From an uncultured Clostridia bacterium (lineage in GTDB: Bacteria > Bacillota > Clostridia > Christensenellales > Borkfalkiaceae): 18,821 nucleotides of DNA. The position numbers and the translations under genes were made by a program. Position 1 is the first letter of the stretch, and every line of letters begins with the position of its first letter. Positions 1-8,321 of the stretch are shown piece after piece. The stretch covers positions 1 to 18,821 of the forward strand of contig CAKQSC010000013.1 of the NCBI GenBank assembly GCA_934271725.1, in the 5' to 3' direction. The notes under the pieces are model-generated. The model ran no database searches, was not told the origin of the DNA, and saw only the letters and a program-made list of their open reading frames with translations.

Positions 1-815
1 GTGTAAGTAGCCGTCCCTACCGTAACGCCGTCTACTTTGAAAGTAACGGTATACGTTATAACCTTTCTGCCTACGTCCGCCGTCTTGTTTTCGGTATAAT
101 TCCAAACCGTTTCGGCGGTTAAAGGCGTTCCGTCTATAACCCAAATCGCTTCGTACCCTTCGGGAACACTGCCGTTGCATGCGGGAAGTTCTCCCACCGC
201 TTCGCCGTAAGTTACGTTCAAAGTGGTTTCCCCTATCGTAAGAACGTAGGTATTCGGCGTGTAACTTGCCGTAGCGGTTTTATTTTCGGTATAATTCCAG
301 ACGGTATCCGCCGTAATTACATCGTCGTCTATTTTCCATACGCCCGTTTTGCCCGTTTGAGCGGGTATTTCGGGAAGTTCTCCCACCGCTTTGTCGTAAG
401 TTACGGGCAAAGTGGTTTCGCCTATCGTAAGAACGTACTTTTTAGCCGTATATTCCGCCGTAAGTTCGACGTTGCCGATCTTTTTCCATACCGTTTCGGA
501 AGTTATCACCTCGTTGTCGAGCGTCCACACGCCGTCGTATCCCTTTCTTTCGGGAACGGCGGGAAGTTTGTCGCCGACGGTTTCGCCTACCGCTATGTCA
601 AAAGTTTTTTCGCCCGCCGTTACGGTATAACGGACGTTTACGTAAGTTACCGTCGCGGTTTTATCTTCCGTGTATTTCCATACGGTATCCGCCGTAATCT
701 CGTCCTCGCCTATCTTCCATATACCCGTTTTGCCCTCGGGCGCGGATATTGCGGGAAGTTCGCCTATCGGCGCATCGTAAGTTACGTCTTTCGTCGTATC
801 GCCGAGCGTTAAAAC
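1..815 (-). repeat. Tandem 189-nt coding repeats (InlB-like, about 63 aa units)
   Basis: At least four consecutive units of about 189 nt encode YVLT(I/L)GETT...VGELPA...W.ID...ITADTVWNYTENKTA-type modules. The conservation extends to DNA: the stretch beginning gggaagttctcccaccgctt occurs at 183 and again at 372, exactly 189 nt apart, and the following 45 bases differ at only a few sites. This suggests recent duplication. The array continues off the left edge. Confidence 0.8.
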
Positions 816-2114
816 GTATTTGTTAGCCTTGTAGCCCACGGTAGCCGTTTTATCCTCCGCATAATTCCACACGGTGTCAACCCCAATTGCCACGCCGTCT
901 ATCATCCAACTGCCCGTATAACCCGTTCTTTCTTCTACTGCCGGAAGTTCGCCTATCGCTTCGCCCTCCGCAACCGTCTTTGCGGTTCCCTGATAAATAA
1001 CGAGGTTCCTAAACTGCATTACGCCAGGATCGGTACCGACGTTAGGATCCTGAATCATAAGTCCCTCGCCGTCAGCCGCCGCGGTAAACTCCGCGGTATA
1101 AGTCTGCCACTCTCCCGAGGAAGGAATGTTATCCTTTACAAGTTTCCAACCGCTACGCCATATATGGAAATAACCTTTACCGCTTACTTTTTTATAATCG
1201 ATACTCAAAGTATACGTTTCGCCGTTTACGATATCTATCGCCGTGTTGTTGAAATGCGCAACGCCTCCCGCGGTTGCGAAATCAACCGTCATAACGCCGT
1301 CCGCCACGGTAATGCCCGTCGGCTCCGTTTCGCTCGCATTCGCGCGCCAGCCGTTCAGAGAATCCGTAACGTCGCCGGACGTCTTTTCGGCAAGCGTAAG
1401 CGTGTTTGCCTTTTTATATTCAACGGTAGCGAGTTTGTTTGCGCCGAAGTTATAAACGGTGTCCGCCCCGATTGTTGTTCCGTCAACCGTCCAGAAACCT
1501 TTATAGCCCGTCTTTTCCGCAATTGCGGGAAGTTCCCCGATAGCGGTATTTGCCGTAACCGTTACGGAAGTAAGTTCGGTGTAAGTTACCGTTTTGAATT
1601 GCATAACCTTGTTTTCTCCGACGCCTTGCAACGCAATTCTTTCACCGTCGTATTTAGCGGTAAAAACAGCAGAAAACGTCTGATATTCGTCAGTAGAACG
1701 AATCCAGTCTTTTACAAGATATTTTTGCGTAGCGTCGAGGCTGTATTGCCACATGTGAAACGCACCGTTACCGCCGGGCGTTCTGTGTTCTATCGTTACC
1801 AGATAACTTTTACCGGCAACGGTGGCTACTTTTAATGCGTTGCAGTTGCAAAAAACCGTACCGCCGGCCGCCGTAAAATCCACGTTCGTAACTCCGTCGA
1901 CAACCGAACCGCCGTTATAGCCTCCGGATTGGCTGTACCAACCGGCAGTCGCGCTTGCGATGTTTCTTGACGGTGTTCCCGTTACGAAATTAAGCGTATA
2001 AGTTTCTCCGTCCGCTTTGGCGTTTGCGTTCGTTAAAGTCAGCGCGCCCGCAAAAATAAGACACAATGCAATAGCGAACGTAACCATACACGAAACAATC
2101 TTTTTGTTTTTCAT
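1..2114 (-). CDS. Secreted surface protein with CBM-like domains and tandem InlB-like repeats (C-terminus outside window)
   Basis: The frame is open for 704 codons from the ATG at 2112-2114 to the window edge, so the C-terminus and any wall anchor are not seen. GGGAGAG lies upstream of the start. Residues 1-32 form a Sec signal peptide (Lys-rich start, hydrophobic core, ANA cleavage-like site). Two related beta-rich, CBM-like domains follow at about 37-180 and 236-375, sharing patterns such as GGxxxFxN, H(M/I)W and KLVKD/KYLVKD. Each is followed by a single short repeat with a core GELPA-x-GY-x-G-x-W-x-x-DG-x-x-I-x-A-x-TV. From about 433 the same repeat runs in tandem with a unit of about 63 residues (starts near 433, 496, 560, 623, 688). 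I infer a cell-surface glycan-binding or adhesive protein; no catalytic motif is visible. It is the last gene of the cluster seen here, 18 nt after the oxidoreductase gene. Confidence 0.85.
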   Translation of the reverse strand, partial: MKNKKIVSCMVTFAIALCLIFAGALTLTNANAKADGETYTLNFVTGTPSRNIASATAGWYSQSGGYNGGSVVDGVTNVDFTAAGGTVFCNCNALKVATVAGKSYLVTIEHRTPGGNGAFHMWQYSLDATQKYLVKDWIRSTDEYQTFSAVFTAKYDGERIALQGVGENKVMQFKTVTYTELTSVTVTANTAIGELPAIAEKTGYKGFWTVDGTTIGADTVYNFGANKLATVEYKKANTLTLAEKTSGDVTDSLNGWRANASETEPTGITVADGVMTVDFATAGGVAHFNNTAIDIVNGETYTLSIDYKKVSGKGYFHIWRSGWKLVKDNIPSSGEWQTYTAEFTAAADGEGLMIQDPNVGTDPGVMQFRNLVIYQGTAKTVAEGEAIGELPAVEERTGYTGSWMIDGVAIGVDTVWNYAEDKTATVGYKANKYVLTLGDTTKDVTYDAPIGELPAISAPEGKTGIWKIGEDEITADTVWKYTEDKTATVTYVNVRYTVTAGEKTFDIAVGETVGDKLPAVPERKGYDGVWTLDNEVITSETVWKKIGNVELTAEYTAKKYVLTIGETTLPVTYDKAVGELPEIPAQTGKTGVWKIDDDVITADTVWNYTENKTATASYTPNTYVLTIGETTLNVTYGEAVGELPACNGSVPEGYEAIWVIDGTPLTAETVWNYTENKTADVGRKVITYTVTFKVDGVTVGTATY

Positions 2115-2132
2115 ACTTTCTCTCCCTTTAAT

Positions 2133-3428
2133 TTATTTACATTTTATATTTACGACTTTACCGCTTTTTCTCGATTCTTCCGCGGCAAAGACGCATAAAT
2201 GTCCGTTTACCGAATCGCCCAGCGTCGTTATCGACACGGACGATTTGTCCCCGTTAAGGTAATTTACCAAATCTTTCATAATAGCGAAATCTCCGCCGTT
2301 ATGTCCGCCGAAACGGGCGTTGTTGACAACCTCTCCGTTGACGTCAATAACGCGTTCCGTTCCGTAAAAGTTCGCCGGATTCGGATCGTATTTTCTCACC
2401 GTTATAAGTCCTTCCTGAATCTTGCCCTCTATCTCGCCCGATTCGCCGACGATATGAATGTATCTGTCCGCTTTGGTCGTACCTCCGACAAGCGTGAACG
2501 AGCCTTGCGAGCCGTTTGCGAACTTTACTATAAGATTTTGCCTGTCCACTATATTTCCGCCCGCTATATAGGCGCATCTGCCGTAATTGTCGTGTTTTAA
2601 AAACTCTTTCTTTTCTTCCGTCGTTATCTCGTCAAGCGGTTTGTTGAGTTTATCCCACACGAGGAAAGGCATTACGTTAAACCCCAAATATTCCCTTAAA
2701 GCGGAATATCTGCAAGTCCTTTCGTATTTACATTCGTAACAGAATTCGGAAGCGTCTTTCGGCATTCTTTCTTTCACAAATTCGTATCTTCCGCCGAGGC
2801 TCACCACCTCGCTAGGCGAAGAAAGGTTGTTCAGCCAGCACATTATATCTAGGTCGTGACAACATTTAGCGAGAAGAAAACTCGAACCGCACTTTTCTTC
2901 GCTGTTCCACTTGCCTCTGTCGTAAGAAGCGAGATAGTGCTGACGGCAGACGTGTTCGTTCATTTCCATCGTCATTATTTCGCCTATTTCGCCCGATAAA
3001 AGTATTTCCTTTATCGTCTTGTAAAAAGGCGTATATCTTAAAACGTGGCACACGAACACTTTCGCGCCTATCTTTTCGGCAAGTTTTTTTATGTCGAAAA
3101 GTTCTTTCTTGTCGGGTACGATAGGTTTTTCTATAAGCATATCGTAGCCGTTTTCGAGTATCTGCATAGCGACTTTATAGTGAAGTTCGTCCATAGTGGA
3201 GTTTATCACTATATCGCAGTCGATTTTCGCTTTTAAAAAGTCGTCGAAACTCTTAAACAGTTCATCCTCTTTAAGACCGTATCTTTCTTTCGCTTCTTTC
3301 AGCTTGAATTCGTTGGGGTCGACTATCGCCGTTATTTTCAATTCGTCGGGGCAATCTAGCGAATAGTCGGCATAAACCTGCCCTCTGTTACCGTAACCGA
3401 CGACTACCGCTTTTATAGTTTTTTTCAT
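2133..3428 (-). CDS. Gfo/Idh/MocA family NAD(P)-dependent oxidoreductase
   Basis: The 431-residue product has the family layout: an N-terminal Rossmann domain with the dinucleotide motif GYGNRG at 11-16, the conserved EKP at 100-102, and a C-terminal alpha/beta domain with a catalytic-type K188..HD(191-192). Family members oxidise or reduce sugars, polyols and inositols, usually in the cytosol. A Cys set at C230, C233, C239 (CxxCx5C) and C285 (YGRC) resembles the metal-site-like cysteines of one Gfo/Idh branch; metal binding is inference. AAGGTGA precedes the ATG. The gene starts 12 nt after the MalG-type permease gene, so it likely acts on the imported compound. The exact substrate cannot be told; inositol dehydrogenase is one possibility among many. 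Confidence 0.9.
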   Translation of the reverse strand: MKKTIKAVVVGYGNRGQVYADYSLDCPDELKITAIVDPNEFKLKEAKERYGLKEDELFKSFDDFLKAKIDCDIVINSTMDELHYKVAMQILENGYDMLIEKPIVPDKKELFDIKKLAEKIGAKVFVCHVLRYTPFYKTIKEILLSGEIGEIMTMEMNEHVCRQHYLASYDRGKWNSEEKCGSSFLLAKCCHDLDIMCWLNNLSSPSEVVSLGGRYEFVKERMPKDASEFCYECKYERTCRYSALREYLGFNVMPFLVWDKLNKPLDEITTEEKKEFLKHDNYGRCAYIAGGNIVDRQNLIVKFANGSQGSFTLVGGTTKADRYIHIVGESGEIEGKIQEGLITVRKYDPNPANFYGTERVIDVNGEVVNNARFGGHNGGDFAIMKDLVNYLNGDKSSVSITTLGDSVNGHLCVFAAEESRKSGKVVNIKCK

Positions 3429-3440
3429 ATATCGTTCACC

Positions 3441-4301
3441 TTAAAGTTTCATTCCCGCGGCAAAATCACCGCTTGCAAAATATTTCATACTGATTATCGA
3501 CGTGAATATCAAAGGTACGCTCGAAATTATATACATTGCGTACATCGCTCCGTCCTCGCCGAGTTTTTTAAAGTTCGCCTGCGCGTCAAGCATAATGGGC
3601 ATAAGCGTCATCTTGTTCGTGAAAATCAAACTCGGCCACAAATAATCGTTGTAAAGAGAACCGAAACAACCCACGAACTGAAAAAGTATTATGGGTATTG
3701 CGAGAGGCACGGTTATTTTTGCGTAAATAGACGCGTCCGACGCACCCTCTATCTTCGCGCTTTCGTAAAGCGTTTCAGGTTGCTGACCGAAAAATATTCT
3801 GAACATAAACATACACGTTATCTGCCCGCCCGCAAAATTGGGAAGAAGATAGCCCGTAAACGTATCGCCTAAATTAAGCGTCGATTTTACGAACGGCACG
3901 AGTATGGGCATACCCATAATGGAGGGAAGAAGCATTACCGATATGAAAATCATAAATATGACTTCTTTGAACGGAAACTTCTTTACCGAGAATACGTATG
4001 CGAGTACCGAGCCTAAAAACACGTCGCCGAACGCGCCTACGAGCGAAACAAGAATACTTCTGAACGCCGCGCCTTTTATTACCGCCCACGCTCCGCCGTA
4101 ATTTGCCGACATAATCGCGCCGACTTTTCCGTTCGGAAAGGCGAAAACGTTTCTTTGTATCTGCAAATTGTCTTTAAGCGAGTTTATTATCGTTATAAAC
4201 AAGGGTAACAACGCGAACGCCACGCAGATAACAACCCATGCGTTTATGAAAATCTGGAACGCGACTTTATCGTATGACATTTTTACTTTATTCTTTCTCA
4301 T
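3441..4301 (-). CDS. CUT1-type sugar ABC transporter permease, MalG-like
   Basis: The 286-residue membrane protein has about six hydrophobic segments (near 17-40, 80-105, 113-135, 150-170, 203-225, 255-275). The cytoplasmic EAA loop that docks the ATPase is at 179-203 (ESAKIEG...ITVPLAIP). Length and EAA position match MalG-type (BPD_transp_1) permeases. The start at 4301 has GGAGGA just upstream and lies 2 nt after the stop of the partner permease gene, implying translational coupling. It should form the membrane channel with the MalF-like protein. No ATPase gene is present in the window, as is common for CUT1 systems in Gram-positive bacteria that share one MsmX-type ATPase. Confidence 0.93.
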   Translation of the reverse strand: MRKNKVKMSYDKVAFQIFINAWVVICVAFALLPLFITIINSLKDNLQIQRNVFAFPNGKVGAIMSANYGGAWAVIKGAAFRSILVSLVGAFGDVFLGSVLAYVFSVKKFPFKEVIFMIFISVMLLPSIMGMPILVPFVKSTLNLGDTFTGYLLPNFAGGQITCMFMFRIFFGQQPETLYESAKIEGASDASIYAKITVPLAIPIILFQFVGCFGSLYNDYLWPSLIFTNKMTLMPIMLDAQANFKKLGEDGAMYAMYIISSVPLIFTSIISMKYFASGDFAAGMKL

Positions 4302-4303
4302 AC

Positions 4304-6598
4304 TCAGTCCTCCGAACCCTTAAACTGCATTTTAAGGTTGATTATCGTTGCAACGAGCAGTAAGACGAATATTACCGTGGCGTATGCCGCCGAATATCCG
4401 TAATCGCCCGTAAGCATAAGTCTGTACATTGTATGTATTGGCGTCATAGTGCCGTTGGAAGCCGTCTTTTCAATCATATACGTTCTTGCAAAGTTTTGAA
4501 GCGAGGCTATAAATCTCGTTACGAAAACGTATTTTACCTGTGGCATGACGAGTGGCAAATCTATCGTTACAAACCGTTTGAATATTCCGCAACCTTCGAG
4601 TTCCGCCGCTTCGTAAAACGACCCCGGTATATTCATCATCGCGCCGTAGAAGATGAGGTACGCCCCTACGAAGGGGAATCCCATTAAAATTATCGCCCAC
4701 TTCGCCGTGGCGGCGGAAGTAAGAAGAGTTACCGGTTGTCCGTTGAACAGTCGTATTATCGCGTTAAGAACGCCGTAATAGCCGTAAATACCCTCTTTCC
4801 ATATAAGAAGTCCCGTAACGCTCGGTATAATTCCCGGTATGAACAAAAGCGTTCTCATTACGCCCGAAAACTTTCTGCTTGCCATTACAGTCAAAAAGAA
4901 CGCGAACAGTAACGGAGGCACCAGCGCGGTTATAAGGTCGAACACGAGGAATATCGCCATATTCCCGAACGCCTCGCCCGCGTACGGGCTTGTGAATATA
5001 TTTGCGTAATGCTTGAAATTATTCCACAAAAGCATAGGTTTCGCCTGCGTATAGTCGAAAAAGGACAAACCTATCGACGCTATCGCCGGGTAGAAACAGA
5101 ACGCGCAAAGCAGTATGAACGACGGCAGTAACGTCAGATATACGAACTTCGCTTTGGCTATTCGTTTTAAAAGCACCGCAGTTTTTGTTTTAAACTTTTC
5201 GTTCGCAACGCAGGCGATTTCCACGCCCGACACTACCGCCGAGATTATCGCAAACACCAAAAACGTCGCGAAAAGCGTTTTGTATAATGCCGAATGTATA
5301 TAACTATCTACGGTGATTATCGAACGTATCATTCTGCCCGAATCGGAATAATTCGAGTTGTAATAGGTATAGTGCAACTTTTTGCCGATCGCCGTAAGAC
5401 CTACTATATTGAAATCCGTCTTGAAAGAATATTCCGTTCTTTTCTCGTCGGGATTTATCTTCGTAACGTCCGGCAAGGTGTTGTATATGACGTAAAGCGC
5501 GCCTTCGTATTCGTCGTAAAACGCCGACTTGTTTTCCGTTATGGGCAGTCCTTTAAGACGGACGGATTTTATTTCCGTAAGTTCGAGTTCGTCGCCGTAG
5601 TTAAGCGAAACGGCGTCGTCGTAACTTGCCGAATAAAACTTTCCGTCCGAGCCGACTATATACAGTTCGCCCTTCTCCGCCCCGTACGCTCCGCCGGCAA
5701 ACGCGCTTATTTCGGGCGCAAGATAAAGGTAAGCGTCTTTGTTATACCTGTTCGCCTTTATTCTGACCACGCCCTGCAAAGAGGAAAAGGCGGAAAGACC
5801 GTATTTGTCTTTTACGAAAGTTTCCGCTTCTTTTCTTATAAGACTAGTATCCGTTTCTCCCGAGTTTTTAAGTTCGTTATACTTTTCTTCGTAATCGGCG
5901 TAATAACGGCACCCCGAAAGGCTTCCGTCTATAAGCATAATTCCGTGGTTGGTGGTTACAATCAACTTTCCGTCCTCGTAATTCGCAGACAGAATCATAT
6001 ACCCTTTTACAAGCGAAAGTTCAACTTCGCTACCGTCGTCGAAACCGCCGTACAAATGTCCTTTTACGGACGAATCGAGATTTTCCGCGTCGTATTTCGT
6101 TATCGAATAAAGATTGGAATTACGCGAGAACACGTAAACTAATCCATCGAACTCCGCGACAAGACTTATTTCTTCCGAAACTTCTTTGACCGCCGAAACG
6201 TTAAGATCTTTATCGACTTTTACGAGATGTCTTTTCTGCAAATCGGGATTATAAGTCGTAACCCACAAATATTCCGCGTCTTTGTTCGTATACGTCGCAA
6301 GGACTTTTCCCGCGTTTTCCACGCCGAAATCTTTAACGTTTTCTATTATGTCCGTTTCTTTGACCGTCTTGCCGTTCTCGTCCGCTACTACGACTCCCGA
6401 AGAAGTCGAATAAACAACCTCGTTTTCGTTAAGTTTCGCTATGCCGGTGTAATAATCCTTCCCGTAACCCGTTTTTCTGTCGGGAACGGGAAGTTTCATT
6501 CCCGTTACGACGGAAACAACGAGACACGCGACAAACAGAAATATCGTTATAGCCGTTGCGATTTTAAGTTTTAAATTACGTTCGTTTTTTATTTCCAT
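4304..6598 (-). CDS. MalF-like ABC transporter permease with large extracytoplasmic N-terminal domain
   Basis: The product has 764 residues, against about 290-320 for most Gram-positive MalF-type permeases. After a short cytoplasmic N-terminus there is one membrane span (about 13-33), then about 400 residues predicted outside the membrane (34-435). This part is beta-rich with repeating strands of the type ELYIVGSDGK and GALYVIYN, suggesting a beta-propeller-like fold (inference). A second span follows at about 439-464, then the permease core at 485-760 with the EAA loop at 663-686 (EAAELEGCG...IDLPLVMP). It pairs with the MalG-like protein next door. The outer domain may contact the solute-binding lipoprotein or sense ligand. 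It starts 26 nt after the binding-protein gene, with only a weak ribosome site (GGGGCGG). Confidence 0.9.
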   Translation of the reverse strand: MEIKNERNLKLKIATAITIFLFVACLVVSVVTGMKLPVPDRKTGYGKDYYTGIAKLNENEVVYSTSSGVVVADENGKTVKETDIIENVKDFGVENAGKVLATYTNKDAEYLWVTTYNPDLQKRHLVKVDKDLNVSAVKEVSEEISLVAEFDGLVYVFSRNSNLYSITKYDAENLDSSVKGHLYGGFDDGSEVELSLVKGYMILSANYEDGKLIVTTNHGIMLIDGSLSGCRYYADYEEKYNELKNSGETDTSLIRKEAETFVKDKYGLSAFSSLQGVVRIKANRYNKDAYLYLAPEISAFAGGAYGAEKGELYIVGSDGKFYSASYDDAVSLNYGDELELTEIKSVRLKGLPITENKSAFYDEYEGALYVIYNTLPDVTKINPDEKRTEYSFKTDFNIVGLTAIGKKLHYTYYNSNYSDSGRMIRSIITVDSYIHSALYKTLFATFLVFAIISAVVSGVEIACVANEKFKTKTAVLLKRIAKAKFVYLTLLPSFILLCAFCFYPAIASIGLSFFDYTQAKPMLLWNNFKHYANIFTSPYAGEAFGNMAIFLVFDLITALVPPLLFAFFLTVMASRKFSGVMRTLLFIPGIIPSVTGLLIWKEGIYGYYGVLNAIIRLFNGQPVTLLTSAATAKWAIILMGFPFVGAYLIFYGAMMNIPGSFYEAAELEGCGIFKRFVTIDLPLVMPQVKYVFVTRFIASLQNFARTYMIEKTASNGTMTPIHTMYRLMLTGDYGYSAAYATVIFVLLLVATIINLKMQFKGSED

Positions 6599-6624
6599 AT
6601 CCGCCCCGTAAACGGGCTTACCGC

Positions 6625-8304
6625 TTATTGCGTCGGTCCGCCCCAGGTTTTATAACAATCAACGTTCCAGTGCTGTTGATTCGCGTATATCTTCCACGCG
6701 GAAAGCAACGCGTCGTTCCACTGCGCCGTAAAGGAATCCACGCCGATATATCCGTTCTTTTTAAGTATGTCTTTCCATATTACCACGCACTTGTCTTTAG
6801 ATTCCTGCACACCGCCGAGATATCTTATAAAGTTTCTTATAAACTCGTTGGTGTCCGAAAGTCCCGTGAAACTTATTTTAGTCGTACCGAAGAACTCCGA
6901 CCACTTTTCGGGAATGGTAACGAGATCGTTTTTAACCGTCGTTATTCCTTGCGGAGCGATGTTCGTCTTGCTCAACGCGTTATAGAATATCGTCTGACCG
7001 TACGGCGACATTACAAACTTTATAAAGTCGAGATTGAGTTCGTTCTGACGGGAACCGTGGTTTACTATCGACAGATATCCGCCGTTACCGCCTACGTCGC
7101 GCAAAAGCGTGTTTTCGTCTATATAACCGCCTTCGCTTACCATATACGGATAATCGAAGAAATCCATGCTGAACCCTTTCGCATCGTCGAAAGCAAGCCC
7201 CGAGCCCGCGTAGTCGAGAATGATTTGCGGAGAGTCTTTACCTATCGACTGCGTTCTGAAATAACCCCTTACCTGTTCGAGAGATTGTTGAGAAGCGTTT
7301 TCGTGTATATACGGTCTTACTTTTTCTAACTGCGAAACGAACTCTTTGTATTTCGCGCTCTTCGCACCGCAATAATATTCGGAAGTTTCGTCGAGAATTA
7401 CGTTATAAAGTTTAGTCGGCTGATAACCGTAGTTTATGTCGCCTTCCGGATTTTCCGCCGTAACGTCTACCTTGTAACTCGCGTCCGTCATTATGTTGTT
7501 ATATTCGTTTCTGTAATAATAGTCGCCGTAAACTCTTAAAAGCCACGAGAACTGATAAGCGTCTATCGAGTCCGTGTCGAGAGATATTCCGAGAGGAAAA
7601 TTATAACCCGCGTCTTGCATATACTTGCAAACGGTTATAAGTTCGTCCCACGTCTCGGGATTTTGTTTCAACGTAACGCCTTCTTTGGTCGCTTTGTTTT
7701 GCGCCTCGTCGAACGCGACGGTGTTTATAAACCACGCCGTCTGCAAGTTCTGCGAGTTGATGATATAAACGGAAGAACTCGCGCCCGTCGTGTCCGTCTG
7801 ATAAGCATTCGTCGTAAGAACGCTTCTCCACGAAACGTTGCCCGCATAAGCGTTTTTCTTGCTTATCGCACCGCTCATATTTACGCACTTGGAGGAAATA
7901 TCGTTTACGAAGTTACCCTGAACTATATCCCACGTGGTACCCGAACCGTTAAGTTCCTGATTGAGTCTTTCTTTATAGTTGTTCTGAACGCCTTCCACGC
8001 CTACGTTGACGGTTACCGCGTTGCTGTGAAGTCTTTCGTATTCCGTCGCGAGAGCCTGCCACGCGATTTCCGTTCCGTCAAACTGAATAACAACGTCTAT
8101 GACGCCCGACCTTTGCTGAATCTTTTCGGCAACGGGGTAATAATCCGCGTTAAAGCCCGCAAGAGTCAGCGGTTTTTGCGCGATGGCAGTAAAGTCGCCG
8201 TCGCCCGAGTCGTCGTTGTTACCGCCTTTTTTACCGCAACCGAACGCGAATACGGAAACAAGCATAGCCAAAACCGCGATTATCGCAATCAATCTTTTTT
8301 TCAT
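6625..8304 (-). CDS. Sugar-type ABC transporter solute-binding lipoprotein
   Basis: I place the start at 8304, giving MKKRLIAIIAVL and a lipoprotein signal ending FAFG-C: AAGGAG lies 6 nt upstream. An in-frame ATG at 8325 overlaps the preceding stop (ATGA) but would put seven charged residues ahead of the signal. The mature protein (about 535 residues) follows the family 1 extracellular binding-protein pattern: IDVVIQFDG, a YERLHSN segment, ERLNQEL, TWDIVQGN, PETWDELITVCKYMQ, and a C-terminal WNDALLSAW-type helix. It is longer than typical MalE (about 400 aa). It should deliver an oligosaccharide or related solute to the permease pair encoded downstream. The identity of the solute cannot be inferred. 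Confidence 0.9.
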   Translation of the reverse strand: MKKRLIAIIAVLAMLVSVFAFGCGKKGGNNDDSGDGDFTAIAQKPLTLAGFNADYYPVAEKIQQRSGVIDVVIQFDGTEIAWQALATEYERLHSNAVTVNVGVEGVQNNYKERLNQELNGSGTTWDIVQGNFVNDISSKCVNMSGAISKKNAYAGNVSWRSVLTTNAYQTDTTGASSSVYIINSQNLQTAWFINTVAFDEAQNKATKEGVTLKQNPETWDELITVCKYMQDAGYNFPLGISLDTDSIDAYQFSWLLRVYGDYYYRNEYNNIMTDASYKVDVTAENPEGDINYGYQPTKLYNVILDETSEYYCGAKSAKYKEFVSQLEKVRPYIHENASQQSLEQVRGYFRTQSIGKDSPQIILDYAGSGLAFDDAKGFSMDFFDYPYMVSEGGYIDENTLLRDVGGNGGYLSIVNHGSRQNELNLDFIKFVMSPYGQTIFYNALSKTNIAPQGITTVKNDLVTIPEKWSEFFGTTKISFTGLSDTNEFIRNFIRYLGGVQESKDKCVVIWKDILKKNGYIGVDSFTAQWNDALLSAWKIYANQQHWNVDCYKTWGGPTQ

Positions 8305-8321
8305 TTCTTTTCTCCTTGTCG

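Noticed and set aside
357..812. Plus-strand open frame over the repeat region.
   Set aside because: It is antisense to the repeat protein; its own apparent repeats are the shadow of the 189-nt coding repeats.
5294..6142. A 282-codon open frame on the plus strand.
   Set aside because: It lies wholly antisense to the MalF-like gene, is rich in Arg, Tyr, Phe and Val without any family pattern, and reflects the low use of TTA, CTA and TCA codons in the real gene.
6603..6617. Short hairpin (CCCG-taaa-CGGG) between the binding-protein and permease genes.
   Set aside because: Only a 4-bp stem plus a bulged pair; it might protect the binding-protein mRNA but is too weak to call.
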